This document shows positions 12,186 through 22,367 of a stretch of 64,000 nt of DNA, in pieces. The position numbers and the translations under genes were made by a program. A model generated the notes under the pieces. It searched no databases and was not told the origin of the DNA. It saw only the letters and a program-made list of their open reading frames with translations. The DNA is from Reticulitermes speratus (Eukaryota > Arthropoda > Insecta > Blattodea > Rhinotermitidae), in assembly GCA_021186555.1 (NCBI GenBank), contig JAJKFL010000005.1, positions 56,656,635-56,720,634 of the forward strand, in the 5' to 3' direction. Each line of letters starts with the position of its first letter. The stretch's first letter is position 1.

Positions 12186-12817
12186 AGGCTAGGCGCACAC
12201 TTGCGATTTATTGCCGCCGCGACTGAAAAGTCGCAATCGCCGAAAAGTATTGCGGTCCGCACACGGCGACCAAAAAATCGCTAGTATATTTCAGTAATGG
12301 TATGGATTTCATCGAAAGTACTTGTGTGATTGCCTTATTACTGCGTATGAAATCCAAAAAAAGACGCAAACCCCACAATTTCTCTTTAACATTCCGATCA
12401 CTGTACTCTTTCAATTTTTTGTCATACAGAGCAGGCCGTTTTTCCAATTCAAAAATCAATTTCTCCGTGTCCAAAACAATGTGTGATGGTGAATCATCAA
12501 CAGCAGATTCGTTATCAGACATAATTCAATATCAATAACAACTAATTCAAATACAATAATATTCAATGATAGATTTCTCTCCAAGGATTGAACTGCGACT
12601 GAACAGCAGCAGAAGCAAGTGTGCGCAGGTTCATTCCTGTCTATGTAACACATTTTAATTCGCGACAGTCGCATCGCTAATAAAATAGGGCTGGTTGCGT
12701 CTTTTTAATCGCTGCTTTTATTTAGTCGCATGTGCGCGCATTCCTACTGAAAACAGTATGTTCTATTTGTGCGACTAAATAATCGCGCGACAGAAAATCG
12801 CAAGTGGGCAACGGCAC
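12186..12817 (-). mobile_element. PIF/Harbinger-like non-autonomous element
   Basis: The left end gcgcacacttgcgattt and the reverse complement of the right end tgcccacttgcgatttt form terminal inverted repeats of roughly 25-30 bp with mismatches. TTA stands directly outside both ends (12,183-12,185 and 12,818-12,820), as expected for the three-base target duplication of this superfamily. The inside encodes a MADF-type protein fragment, the usual second protein of PIF/Harbinger elements. No transposase is present, so it would depend on help from elsewhere. Confidence 0.65.
12208..12522 (-). CDS. MADF-domain protein fragment, transposon-encoded
   Basis: A 104-codon frame starts MSDNESAVDD. Residues about 19-60 read DTEKLIFELEKRPALYDKK and then YSDRNVKEKLW, the pattern of the N-terminal half of a MADF (Adf-1/Myb-SANT-like) DNA-binding domain: an acidic start, a helix ending in LYD, then a conserved tryptophan. 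After about residue 65 the domain similarity fades and the frame runs into the terminal repeat, so the C-terminal half is lost. In PIF/Harbinger elements such a protein helps bring the transposase to DNA (family knowledge). Here it is likely inactive and without host function. The ATG chosen is the only one ahead of the domain. Confidence 0.6.
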   Translation of the reverse strand: MSDNESAVDDSPSHIVLDTEKLIFELEKRPALYDKKLKEYSDRNVKEKLWGLRLFLDFIRSNKAITQVLSMKSIPLLKYTSDFLVAVCGPQYFSAIATFQSRRQ

Positions 12818-12907
12818 TTACTGCGATCTTAAAATGACCGTGTTGCGTAATCGGTTGTGTTGCTCTGTGTTGTGCTGGAACTGCGGTGAAGTTTTGTGGA
12901 ATGTTTA

Positions 12908-14040
12908 CAAATGTGTGTGAGCTTTGTGAATGAACATGTGAGCTTTATGAATGAACGTGTGAGCTTTGTGAATGAACGTGTGAGCTTTGTGAATGAACGT
13001 GTGAGCTTTGTGAATGAACGTGTGAGCTTTGTGAATGAACATGTGAGCTTTTTTTGAATGAACGTGTGAGCTTTATGAATGAAAGTGTGAGCTTTGTGAT
13101 TGAACATGCGAGCTTTGTGAATGAACGTGTGAGCTTTGTGAATGAACATGTGAGCTTTGTGAATGAACGTGTGAGCTTTGTGAATGAACGTGTCAGCTTT
13201 GTGATTGAACATGTGAGCTTTTTTTGAATGAACGTGTGAGCTTTATGAATGAACGTGTGAGCTTTGTGAATGAACATGTGAGCTTTGTGAATGAACATGT
13301 GAGCTTTATGAAGGAACGTGTGAGCTTTATGAATGAACGTGTGAGCTTTGTGATTGAACATGTGAGCTTTGTGAATGAACGTGTGAGCTTTATGAATGAA
13401 CATGTGAGCTTTGTGATTGAACATGTGAGCTTTATGAATGAACATGTGAGCTTTTTTTAATAAATGTGTGAGCTTTATGAATGAACGTGTGAGCTTTGTG
13501 ATTGAACATGTGAGCTTTTTTTGAATGAACGTGTGAGCTTTATGGATGAACGTGTGAGCTTTGTGAATGAACATGTGAGCTTTGTGAATGAACATGTGAG
13601 CTTTGTGAAGGAACGTGTGAGCTTTATGAAGGAACGTGTGAGCTTTATGAATGAACGTGTGAGCTTTGTGATTGAACATGTGAGCTTTGTGAATGAACGT
13701 GTGAGCTTTATGAATGAACATGTGAGCTTTGTGATTGAACATGTGAGCTTTGTGAATGAACATGTGAGCTTTATGAATGAACATGTGAGCTTTATGAATG
13801 AACATGTGAGCTTTATGAATGAACATGTGAGCTTTATGAATGAACATGTGAGCTTTATAAATGAACATGTGAGCTTTTTTTGAATGAACGTGTGAGCTTT
13901 ATGAATGAACGTGTGAGCTTTGTGATTGAACATGTGAGCTTTTTTTGAATGAACGTGTGAGCTTTATGAATGAACGTGTGAGCTTTGTGATTGAACATGT
14001 GAGCTTTATGAATGAACATGTGAGCTTTGTGAATGAACGT
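12908..14040. repeat. Minisatellite, 21-bp unit, about 53 copies
   Basis: The unit is gtgagctttgtgaatgaac plus at or gt. Because 21 is a multiple of three, both strands carry long repetitive frames (VSFVNEH on plus, THKAHMF-like on minus). Longer units with a t run (gagctttttttgaatg) recur every several monomers and break the frames, making a loose higher-order structure. Not a gene. Confidence 0.96.
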
Positions 14041-14980
14041 AAAAGTATCCCGGTTTGTGAAGCTACACAGATTCCATTTCCTGGGAGAGTCTTCAGGATC
14101 GCCGACAGCCGTTTCGGGCCCCTGTGGCCCCTGTGACAAAATGTTTTCGGCCCCCCAGCAAGGGCGGACCAGCTAAAAATCTTTACACCAAGTCGGAATG
14201 ACTGACTTTCAGTTGCAGTGTGACTTGGGCTTGGTTTGAAAGTTTTAATTTGCACATTCGACAGATAGTGATGCTACCGAGAGAGAGAAAGAGATAAGCA
14301 ACACATTTGGGCCCCGGGCCCCCTTCCGGACCACCAGGCCCCGGTTGTTTGTTCCGGCTTTCCCTCCCTCTCGCCAGCACTAGAAGTCTACAATATCAAA
14401 GATATGATTGTGGTCTTGCAGCTTATGAAGCCGTGTAGTTTCGTAGCAGCTATGTGCCTGTCTGTTCCGTGTACAGCATCGTGATAAAGATATTATCGCT
14501 GCTGAACCGTACGCTGTGCGTAGGACCGCCTGTGCTGTAGCGAACGTCAAGGTCACCGCGTCTCCTCATCATTCGCCGTCCTTGTCAGCTGTTCTTGAAT
14601 GCAGCGTTTGATTGGAAGTTTAGCTGATAGCACTTGCGCGCTGTTCTGACGTTGCACAGTAATTGCTAATTAGCTTTTGTAGTTATGCCACAGAAGCAGA
14701 CTTTATTAAGGCAGGAGGTAGGACAATGCGTCCTGAGATCCGTAAAATTACACTAGGCAACAAAATTTGACTGACTTTTTGTTTATCCAATTTTTTTGTG
14801 TTTAGTACTTAATTCTGTGATGCCGATCACCAATGTAACATTCATTTTTCTGTAATGTCAACACTCCACATTACATACATACATCTTTATTTTATTAATA
14901 ACGGAGTACACATTGTTGTTAGTCTTCATAATACACAAACATTCCAGTGACACAATATCTGGAGAAACCACATGGATATA
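14041..14980. other. Spacer, no gene seen
   Basis: It contains GC-rich runs (gggccccgggccccc near 14,310) and no defensible frame. It probably includes old repeats that I cannot name. Confidence 0.3.
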
Positions 14981-14984
14981 CAGT

Positions 14985-15135
14985 AATACATGACATACTT
15001 ACAGTAATACATGACATATTTACAGTAATACATGACATATTTACATTAATACATGACATATTTACATTAATACATGACATATTTACATTAATACATGACA
15101 TATTTACATTAATACATGACATATTTACATTGATC
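14985..15135. repeat. Minisatellite, 21-bp unit, about 7 copies
   Basis: The unit is acattaatacatgacatatt plus t. The first copies have acagtaatac instead of acattaatac. The unit is a multiple of three and gives open frames on both strands that are artefacts. Confidence 0.94.
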
Positions 15136-15149
15136 ATGCATTACCAATC

Positions 15150-15504
15150 ATTTACAAATCATCAGCAGCTGTGCTTCTTCACCTGCAACAAGACGACCCA
15201 TCAGCACCAACCAACCCCCAGATGCAATCACCCATCATAGCAGCGTCCCGTCGTCCTGTTATCTTTTGTCACTAGCTTCAATATCTTGATGGAAGCGTTC
15301 ACCATGTTCTTCACTAACGTCTCCTAGATTTGGTATAAAATATTCAAGATGCGACTGCAAGTAATACAGTTTTACTGACATTCTACAGCCTGGTACTTCA
15401 TAATGTTTACTCAAATATTCCACTATTTCTTCATAATTTTCGCACTTATTCTTGCCAAACAAATATGTCGCCGCCATTCTGAAGGCCTCCCAAGCATCAC
15501 ACAA
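15150..15504 (-). pseudogene. Fragment of a multicopy arthropod ORF, frameshifted
   Basis: The minus-strand frame reads AWEAFRMAATYLFGKNK, then GCRMSVKLYYLQSHLEYF and EEHGERFHQDIE before a stop. After a one-base shift it seems to continue as AAMMGDCIWGLVGADGSS. The order (CRMSLK, SHLDFFP, SDEHGERFHQ, MMGDYIWGL) matches an uncharacterised protein family that I remember as highly multicopy in arthropod genomes and probably transposon-borne. Function unknown. The stop and shift mark it as dead, unless the base is an assembly error. Confidence 0.55.
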
Positions 15505-15617
15505 ATCTGCGGTCCAGTAAATAAGCCACCTTTCACGTTTGCATCAGCCAAACGAGGAAATATTTTTCTAATGTGATGCAGAGCAGCAGAATTAGGATCC
15601 AAACCTTAATAGGGGCC

Positions 15618-15677
15618 TTACACGATCAATAATACTGTCATTACTTGAAATTAATGACAGTATTATTGATCGTGTAA
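15618..15677. repeat. Perfect 25-bp inverted repeat with 10-bp loop
   Basis: The left arm (15,618-15,642) begins ttacacgatcaataatactg and is perfectly complementary to the right arm (15,653-15,677). A diverged third copy stands at 15,763-15,788 (actgtcattaataatgg then tcgtgtagg). Since a MADF fragment follows, this may be the terminal repeat of a PIF/Harbinger-like element. Confidence 0.85.
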
Positions 15678-15826
15678 ATTCGATATTGATGGAATGACGG
15701 CAAGTAATGATGCGGATCCAGATATTCTGATATCGGAGCATCAGTATTGGCGAGTGGAGGGGATACTGTCATTAATAATGGTCGTGTAGGGCGCGCGCAT
15801 CATTACTCAGTTCGAATTGCGGAGCC

Positions 15827-16230
15827 GTGATGGAAGGTTGTGTCACCGTTGGTAGTGAGTCCGAAGTCCTGGGAGGCGAGGCTATTCAGGATGATGATTC
15901 AACAAACGATGAAGTTCTTCGGGACTTCATTGAAACATATGAAGGTCTTCCAGAACTGTGGAATTCTTCACACCCTTCTTACATGAATAAAACAAGAAGA
16001 AACTTATCTCTAGATAAGCTGGTAAACATTTATAGTAAAACTTATCTTTAGATAAGCTGGTAAACATTTATAGTAAAACTTAGCTCTAGATAAGCTGGTA
16101 AACATTTATAGTAAAACTTATCTTTAGATAAGCTGGTAAACATTCATAGTAAAACGAAACCAGGGGCCAATCGTGCTGACGTGAGGAGGAAAATAAATAT
16201 TCTCAGGTCAAACTCAAATGTAAAGCTATA
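15827..16230 (+). pseudogene. Second MADF-domain fragment, split by an array
   Basis: The frame from ATG 15,830 gives an acidic N terminus and then FIETYEGLPELWNSSHPSYM and LDKLVNIYSKT, the first part of a MADF domain. Four near-identical 38-bp units follow. The first frame stops in them, but after the last unit (about 16,150) the text reads KTKPGANRADVRRKINILRS, the expected next part of the domain. A tandem expansion therefore interrupted a formerly continuous MADF frame. It is unrelated in detail to the MADF fragment at 12,208-12,522. Probably the second protein of a PIF/Harbinger element; a host gene is possible but no other exon is visible. Confidence 0.65.
16010..16157. repeat. Minisatellite, 38-bp unit, about 4 copies, in a MADF frame
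   Basis: The unit contains gataagctggtaaacattta and recurs 38 bp apart (ggtaaac at 16,021 and 16,059). 38 is not a multiple of three, so each copy shifts the frame. Confidence 0.93.
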
Positions 16231-16522
16231 AACTTGTTAGAACATCCATTAGCTATAAACTTGTTAGAACATCCATTAGCTATAAACTTGTTAGAACATC
16301 CATTAGCTATAAACTTGTTAGAACATCCATTAGCTATAAACTTGTTAGAACATCCATTAGCTATAAACTTGTTAGAACATCCATTAGCTATAAACTTGTT
16401 AGAACATCCATTAGCTATAAACTTGTTAGAACATCCATTAGCTATAAACTTGTTAGAACATCCATTAGCTATAAACTTGTTAGAACATCCATTAGCTATA
16501 AACTTGTTAGAACATCCATTCA
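16224..16522. repeat. Minisatellite, 27-bp unit, 11 copies
   Basis: The unit is tagctataaacttgttaga plus acatccat, practically without variation. It starts directly after the MADF remnant. Open frames on both strands are due to the unit being a multiple of three. Confidence 0.96.
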
Positions 16523-16554
16523 CACCTATCACGACAATCATGAAATTCAAAAGC

Positions 16555-19500
16555 GTAAAACGTACATCGCAAACTGAACGACCGCAACACACAGTCATTA
16601 CGTAGCGTAAAACGTACATCGCAAACTGAACGACAGCAACACACAGTCATTACATAGCGTAAAACGTACATCGCAAACTGAAGGACCGCAACACACAGTC
16701 ATTACATAGCGTAAAACGTACATCGAAACTGAACGACCGCAACACACAGTCATTACGTAGCGTAAAACGTACATCGAAACTGAAAGACCGCAACACACAG
16801 TCATTACGTAGCGTAAACGTACATAGAAACTGAAAGACCGCAACACACAGTAATTACGTAGCGTAAAACGTACATAGAAACTGAACGACCGCAACACACA
16901 GTCATTACGTAGCGTAAAACGTACATCGAAACTGAACGACCGCAACACACAGTCATTACATAGCGTAAAACGTACATCGCAAACTGAACGACCGCAACAC
17001 ACAGTCATTACGTAGTGTAAAACGTACATTGAAACTGAACGACCGCAACACACAGTCATTACATAGCGTAAAACGTACATCGAAACTGAACGACCGCAAC
17101 ACACAGTCATTACATAGCGTAAAACGTACATCGAAACTGAACGACCGCAACACACAGTCATTACATAGCGTAAAACGTACATCGAAACTGAACGACCGCA
17201 ACACATAGTCATTACATAGCGTAAAACGTACATCGAAACTTAACGACCGCAACACACAGTCATTACATAGCGTAAAACGTACATCGAAACTGAACGACCG
17301 CAACACACAGTCATTACGTAGCGTAAAACGTACATCGAAACTGAACGACCGCAACACACAGTCATTACGTAGCGTAAAACGTACATCGAAACTGAACGAC
17401 CGCAACACACAGTCATTACATAGCGTAAAACGTACATCGCAAACTGAACGACCGCAACACACAGTCATTACGTAGTGTAAAACGTACATTGAAACTGAAC
17501 GACCGCAACACACAGTCATTACATAGCGTAAAACGTACATCGAAACTGAACGACCGCAACACACAGTCATTACATAGCGTAAAACGTACATCGAAACTGA
17601 ACGACCGCAACACACAGTCATTACATAGCGTAAAACGTACATCGAAACTGAACGACCGCAACACATAGTCATTACATAGCGTAAAAACGTACATCGAAAC
17701 TTAACGACCGCAACACACAGTCATTACATAGCGTAAAACGTACATCGAAACTGAACGACCGCAACACACAGTCATTACATAGCGTAAAACGTACATCGAA
17801 ACTGAACGACCGCAACACACAGTCATTACATAGCGTAAAACGTACATCGAAACTGAACGACCGCAACACAGTCATTACATAGCGTAAAACGTACATCGAA
17901 ACTGAACGACCGCAACACACAGTCATTACGTAGCGTAAAACGTACATCGCAAACTGAACGACCGCAACACACAGTCATTACGTAGCGTAAAACGTACATA
18001 GAAACTGAAAGACCGCAACACACAGTCATTACGTAGCGTAAAACGTACATCGAAACTGAAAGACCGCAACACACAGTCATTACGTAGCGTAAAACTACAT
18101 CGAAACTGAACGACCGCAACACACAGTCATTACATAGTGTAAAACGTACATCGAAACTGAACGACCGCAACACACAGTCATTACGTAGCGTAAAACGTAC
18201 ATCGAAACTGAACGACCGCAACACACAGTCATTACATAGCGTAAAACGTACATCGAAACTGAAGGACCGCAACACACAGTCATTACATAGCGTAATAAAC
18301 GTACATCGAAACTGAAAGACCGCAACTCACAGTCATTACGTAGCGTAAAACGTACATCGAAACTGAACGACCGCAACACAGTCATTACGTAGCGTAAAAC
18401 GTACATCGAAACTGAACGACCGCAACACACAGTCATTACGTAGCGTAAAACGTACATAGAAACTGAACGACCGCAAACACACAGTCATTACATAGTGTAA
18501 AACGTACATCGAAACTGAAAGACCGCAACACACAGTCATTACATAGTGTAAAACGTACATCGAAACTGAACGACCGCAACACACAGTCATTACGTAGCGT
18601 AAAACGTACATCGAAACTGAACGACCGCAACACACAGTCATTACGTAGCGTAAAACGTACATCGAAACTGAACGACCGCAACACACAGTCATTACATAGT
18701 GTAAAACGTACATCGAAACTGAACGACCGCAACACACAGTCATTACGTAGCGTAAAACGTACATCGAAACTGAACGACCGCAACACACAGTCATTACATA
18801 GTGTAAAACGTACATCGAAACTGAACGACCGCAACACACAGTCATTACATAGTGTAAAACGTACATCGAAACTGAACGACCGCAACACACAGTCATTACA
18901 TAGTGTAAAAGTACATCGAAACTGAACGACCGCAACACACAGTCATTACGTAGCGTAAAACGTACATCGAAACTGAACGACCGCAACACACAGTCATTAC
19001 ATAGTGTAAAACGTACATCGAAACTGAACGACCGCAACACACAGTAATTACGTAGCGTAAAACGTACATCGAAACTGAACGACCGCAACACACAGTCATT
19101 ACGTAGCGTAAAACGTACATCGAAACTGAACGACCGCAACACACAGTCATTACATAGCGTAAAACGTACATCGAAACTGAACGACCGCAACACACAGTCA
19201 TTACATAGTGTAAAACGTACATCGAAACTGAACGACCGCAACACACAGTCATTACATAGTGTAAAACGTACATCGAAACTGAACGACCGCAACACACAGT
19301 CATTACATAGTGTAAAACGTACATCGAAACTGAACGACCGCAACACACAGTCATTACATAGAGTAAAACGTACATCGAAACTGAACGACCGCAACACACA
19401 GTCATTACATAGTGTAAAACGTACATCGAAACTGAACGACCGCAACACACAGTCATTACATAGTGTAAAACGTACATCGAAACTGAACGACCGCAACACA

Positions 19501-19925
19501 CAGTCATTACATAGCGTAAAACGTACATCGAAACTGAACGACCGCAACACACAGTCATTACATAGTGTAAAACGTACATCGAAACTGAACGACCGCAACA
19601 CACAGTCATTACGTAGCGTAAAACGTACATCGAAACTGAACGACCGCAACACACAGTCATTACATAGCGTAAAACGTACATCGAAACTGAACGACCGCAA
19701 CACACAGTCATTACATAGTGTAAAACGTACATCGAAACTGAACGACCGCAACACACAGTCATTACGTAGCGTAAAACGTACATCGAAACTGAACGACCGC
19801 AACACACAGTCATTACATAGTGTAAAACGTACATCGAAACTGAACGACCGCAACACACAGTCATTACGTAGCGTAAAACGTACATCGAAACTGAACGACC
19901 GCAACACACAGTCATTGCATAGCGC
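16555..19925. repeat. Minisatellite, 51-bp unit, about 66 copies, with higher-order repeat
   Basis: The unit contains gcgtaaaacgtacatcgaaa, ctgaacgaccgcaacaca and cagtcattacata. Variants are acgtagcg, acatagcg and acatagtg. Rare markers (catcgcaaactg at 16,975 and 17,435; aacttaacg near 17,236 and 17,698) recur about 460 bp apart, so a nine-unit block has been duplicated. The 343- and 535-codon minus-strand frames are artefacts of the 17-codon unit. Confidence 0.97.
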
Positions 19926-20389
19926 AACAGGCCGGTATAACACTAACTGCTTCTTCTACGTATGGAGATTATGCGTTTTTGTGAGCTAGGAAATAAGTTT
20001 ATTTGAATTTTATATTCTGCCGGTTATCTATGACAAGTTGCCATATATTGTGCACACGTCGACCAAACTTGTAGCTCCCTGAAGATGGCCAAAATGTATG
20101 GCCGAAGCAAGTCGGAGCATTGTATAATAAATACGGACACTGTGCAACTAGTTGGTGGTGAATTTTGTGTGTACGGAATATGTACAGCATGAAATATGTA
20201 CAGTTTTAATGCTTAAATAATCTTTGTCTTTTACTGGGAAGTTGGGGGTTGATGTTTTTATAGAGGTGGATCACACGGATTTAGTGAGAGCGACAGAAGG
20301 GAGCATTAGCGACGGATCCAAACTTGGGTAAAAATTATCAGTAAAGGGATTTGATGAAGAAAACTAAGTTGAAGTTGTTGAATACTTTG

Positions 20390-20395
20390 TTTATT
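20390..20395 (-). terminator. Poly(A) signal AATAAA of AKR gene A
   Basis: AATAAA on the minus strand, about 150 nt after the stop codon at 20,545. It is the first such hexamer after the coding end. Confidence 0.55.
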
Positions 20396-20413
20396 AAGTA
20401 ATTAAACTGCTGT

Positions 20414-20540
20414 GCCGTACAAGTGACTTCTGTTCGTGCTTCTCCTCAGTATCAAGCAGAGTAACACGTACTGCTTGGGCCGTACAAGTGACTTCTGTTC
20501 GTGCTTGTCCTCAGCATCAAGCAGAGTAACACGGGCCGTG
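20414..20540. repeat. 65-bp tandem duplication in the 3' UTR of AKR gene A
   Basis: gccgtacaagtgacttctg starts at 20,414 and again at 20,479. The copies differ by a few bases. They lie between the stop codon and the poly(A) signal, so mRNA would carry both. Confidence 0.85.
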
Positions 20541-20544
20541 CTGC

Positions 20545-20587
20545 TCAGTAGTCGATGTTGAAAGGGTAGAATTTGTGTTCCTTCGCT
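20545..20587 (-). CDS. AKR gene A, exon 7 (C terminus)
   Basis: After the acceptor tctgttacag the exon gives one base completing a split codon and then AKEHKFYPFNIDY and a stop (tga, 20,545-20,547). The family typically ends in a piece like AKxHxxYPFxxEF, so this is the C-terminal tail that helps cover the active site. The exon is 43 nt, exactly the length of the last exon of gene B (55,969-56,011). It is too short to be seen as a stand-alone frame. Joining exon 6 (ending CDFI) gives a continuous family-like sequence. Confidence 0.85.
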
Positions 20588-20647
20588 CTGTAACAGAAGG
20601 AGAGAAATGAATATTGAGATCAGGAGCTAAAGACAGATTTCTGCGTG

Positions 20648-20770
20648 CTGCTAATTAATTTACTGCTCTGATGACAGAGGCAGCAGTATCCTCTGAAACG
20701 TCGGTACACTTTTACTAAAGTACACGGCATGGCTGTGCAGAACACAGCAGTCTTCATTAAGCCAGTTCTT
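20648..20770 (+). repeat. Dispersed insect repeat piece in intron 6
   Basis: The plus strand translates as ALMTEAAVSSETSVHFY, similar to peptides (EAASTSETSVNFYQTT) that I know as very common spurious predictions in cockroach and termite assemblies. It lies about 60 bp upstream of the exon 7 acceptor, antisense to the gene. Confidence 0.55.
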
Positions 20771-21084
20771 TACAAATAAATTCTAATGGTATGTAACATG
20801 AACTAATGGTTTGCTGGACTTTGTCCCTCGTCCGGAAATCCAGAAAGCCATTAGTTCAGTTCTTTACAGTTGTTGCCTGAATCACCATTCACAGTAACAC
20901 TGCTATGAATTATGGGACTAATGACCTGAACACAAGGTCCTTATTTTAACTGACAATTGTTAGATAAAATGATGACCCTTATTTATTCCACCATAAAGAG
21001 ATATAATTCCTGAATTACTGACTCTAGGACTCAGTAATTCGTACTGAATTGTGAATGTACAATGTTGTTATTACGTGAACGTAC

Positions 21085-21234
21085 ATGATGAAGTCACACA
21101 ATCGCTTATTCTTGTTCAGACTGTCCATAGCAGACACATCTTCAGGTCGCAGTTCAAAGTCGAAGATATCAAAATTTTCGTTGTAGGCGCTTTTTATTCG
21201 ACGACTTGGGGATAGGCACCACTGCGTGCTGGAC
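21085..21234 (-). CDS. AKR gene A, exon 6, with a one-base insertion
   Basis: Acceptor catttcag, then VQHAVVPIPKSSNKKRLQ: the third AKR signature with the cofactor-binding lysine of IPKS and the arginine six residues later. The written frame then reads RKF and stops at about 21,169. Skipping one base at about 21,180 restores ENFDIFDFELRPEDVSAMD and NKNKRLCDFI up to the donor at|gtacgt (21,084). The exon is 150 nt as written; the equivalent exon of gene B is 149 nt and unbroken, which locates the change as a single inserted base. It could be a pseudogene lesion or a base-call error. Everything else about the exon (splice sites, phase, residues) looks functional. Confidence 0.85.
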
Positions 21235-21260
21235 CTGAAATGGAATTAACGTGTGAGCAG

Positions 21261-22040
21261 CGTCACGTGATGCTGTGGCTAGAAGGTCTGATGTATTAGT
21301 TTAGTTTAGTCTTACGTTTAGTAACTGCAACGTCACGTGATGCTGTGGCTAGAAGGTCTGATGTATTAGTTTAGTTTAGTCTTACGTTTAGTAACTGCAA
21401 CGTCACGTGATGCTGTGGCTAGAAGGTCTGATGTATTAGTTTAGTTTAGTCTTATGTTTAGTAACTGCAACGTCACGTGATGCTGTGGCTAGAAGGTCTG
21501 ATGTATTAGTTTAGTTTAGTCTTACGTTTAGTAACTGCAACGTCACGTGATGCTGTGGCTAGAAGGTCTGATGTATTAGTTTAGTTTAGTCTTACGTTTA
21601 GTAACTGCAACGTCACGTGATGCTGTGGCTAGAAGGTCTGATGTATTAGTTTAGTTTAGTCTTATGTTTAGTAACTGCAACGTCACGTGATGCTGTGGCT
21701 AGAAGGTCTGATGTATTAGTTTAGTTTAGTCTTACGTTTAGTAACTGCAACGTCACGTGATGCTGTGGCTAGAAGGTCTGATGTATTAGTTTAGTTTAGT
21801 CTTACGTTTAGTAACTGCAACGTCACGTGATGCTGTGGCTAGAAGGTCTGATGTATTAGTTTAGTTTAGTCTTATGTTTAGTAACTGCAACGTCACGTGA
21901 TGCTGTGGCTAGAAGGTCTGAAGTATTAGTTTAGTTCAGTCTTATGTTTAGTAACTGCAACGTCACGTGATGCTGTGGCTAGAAGGTCTGATGTATTAGT
22001 TTAGTTCAGTCTTATGTTTAGTAACTGCAACGTCACGTGA
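21261..22040. repeat. Minisatellite, 70-bp unit, 11 copies, in intron 5 of AKR gene A
   Basis: The unit begins cgtcacgtgatgctgtggct (21,261, 21,331, 21,401) and contains the E-box core cacgtg. It starts 26 bp from the exon 6 acceptor. One unexpanded copy of part of the unit (ctgtggctagaaggtctgat) lies next to the relic exon at 52,861-52,880. Confidence 0.96.
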
Positions 22041-22224
22041 TGTGGCTAGCTGGCGAACTGTCAGCTTCTCAATCAAGACTCTTGTAACATGGAGCTGTTG
22101 GTGTTACTGCCCTTCCAGCACAAGACTACACAAACCTCCATGTTGCGTAGTCAAATTAGACAGTCAAAAGACATAACTTTTGTATTATTATGTTCCGTAA
22201 AACCTTCGTCTCTGCGACGAACTG

Positions 22225-22335
22225 GTCACTCGTCCAGAGGAGTCCTACCGAGTGTGGTGTGTCTGAGTGTGATCGTGAAGCCTTGAAAAATGAGGCGGCC
22301 TAGGCCCCCAAGGGGCTGTCGAGCCACTGAAAAAA
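22225..22335 (+). mobile_element. SINE-like fragment in intron 5
   Basis: It shares tcactcgtccagaggagtcc and the following 45 bp with the element at 3,850-4,110, here on the other strand. It ends in a short a-rich run (tgaaaaaaaacaaaag), consistent with a retroposed copy. Confidence 0.65.
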
Positions 22336-22367
22336 AACAAAAGAAGCCCTCCCTCTGTTAAACTCAC

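Noticed and set aside
18336..19943. A 535-codon minus-strand frame and several 150-343-codon ones
   Set aside because: They are the 51-bp unit (17 codons) read through. There is no variation pattern of a protein, no unique ends, and the frame shifts at every gap.
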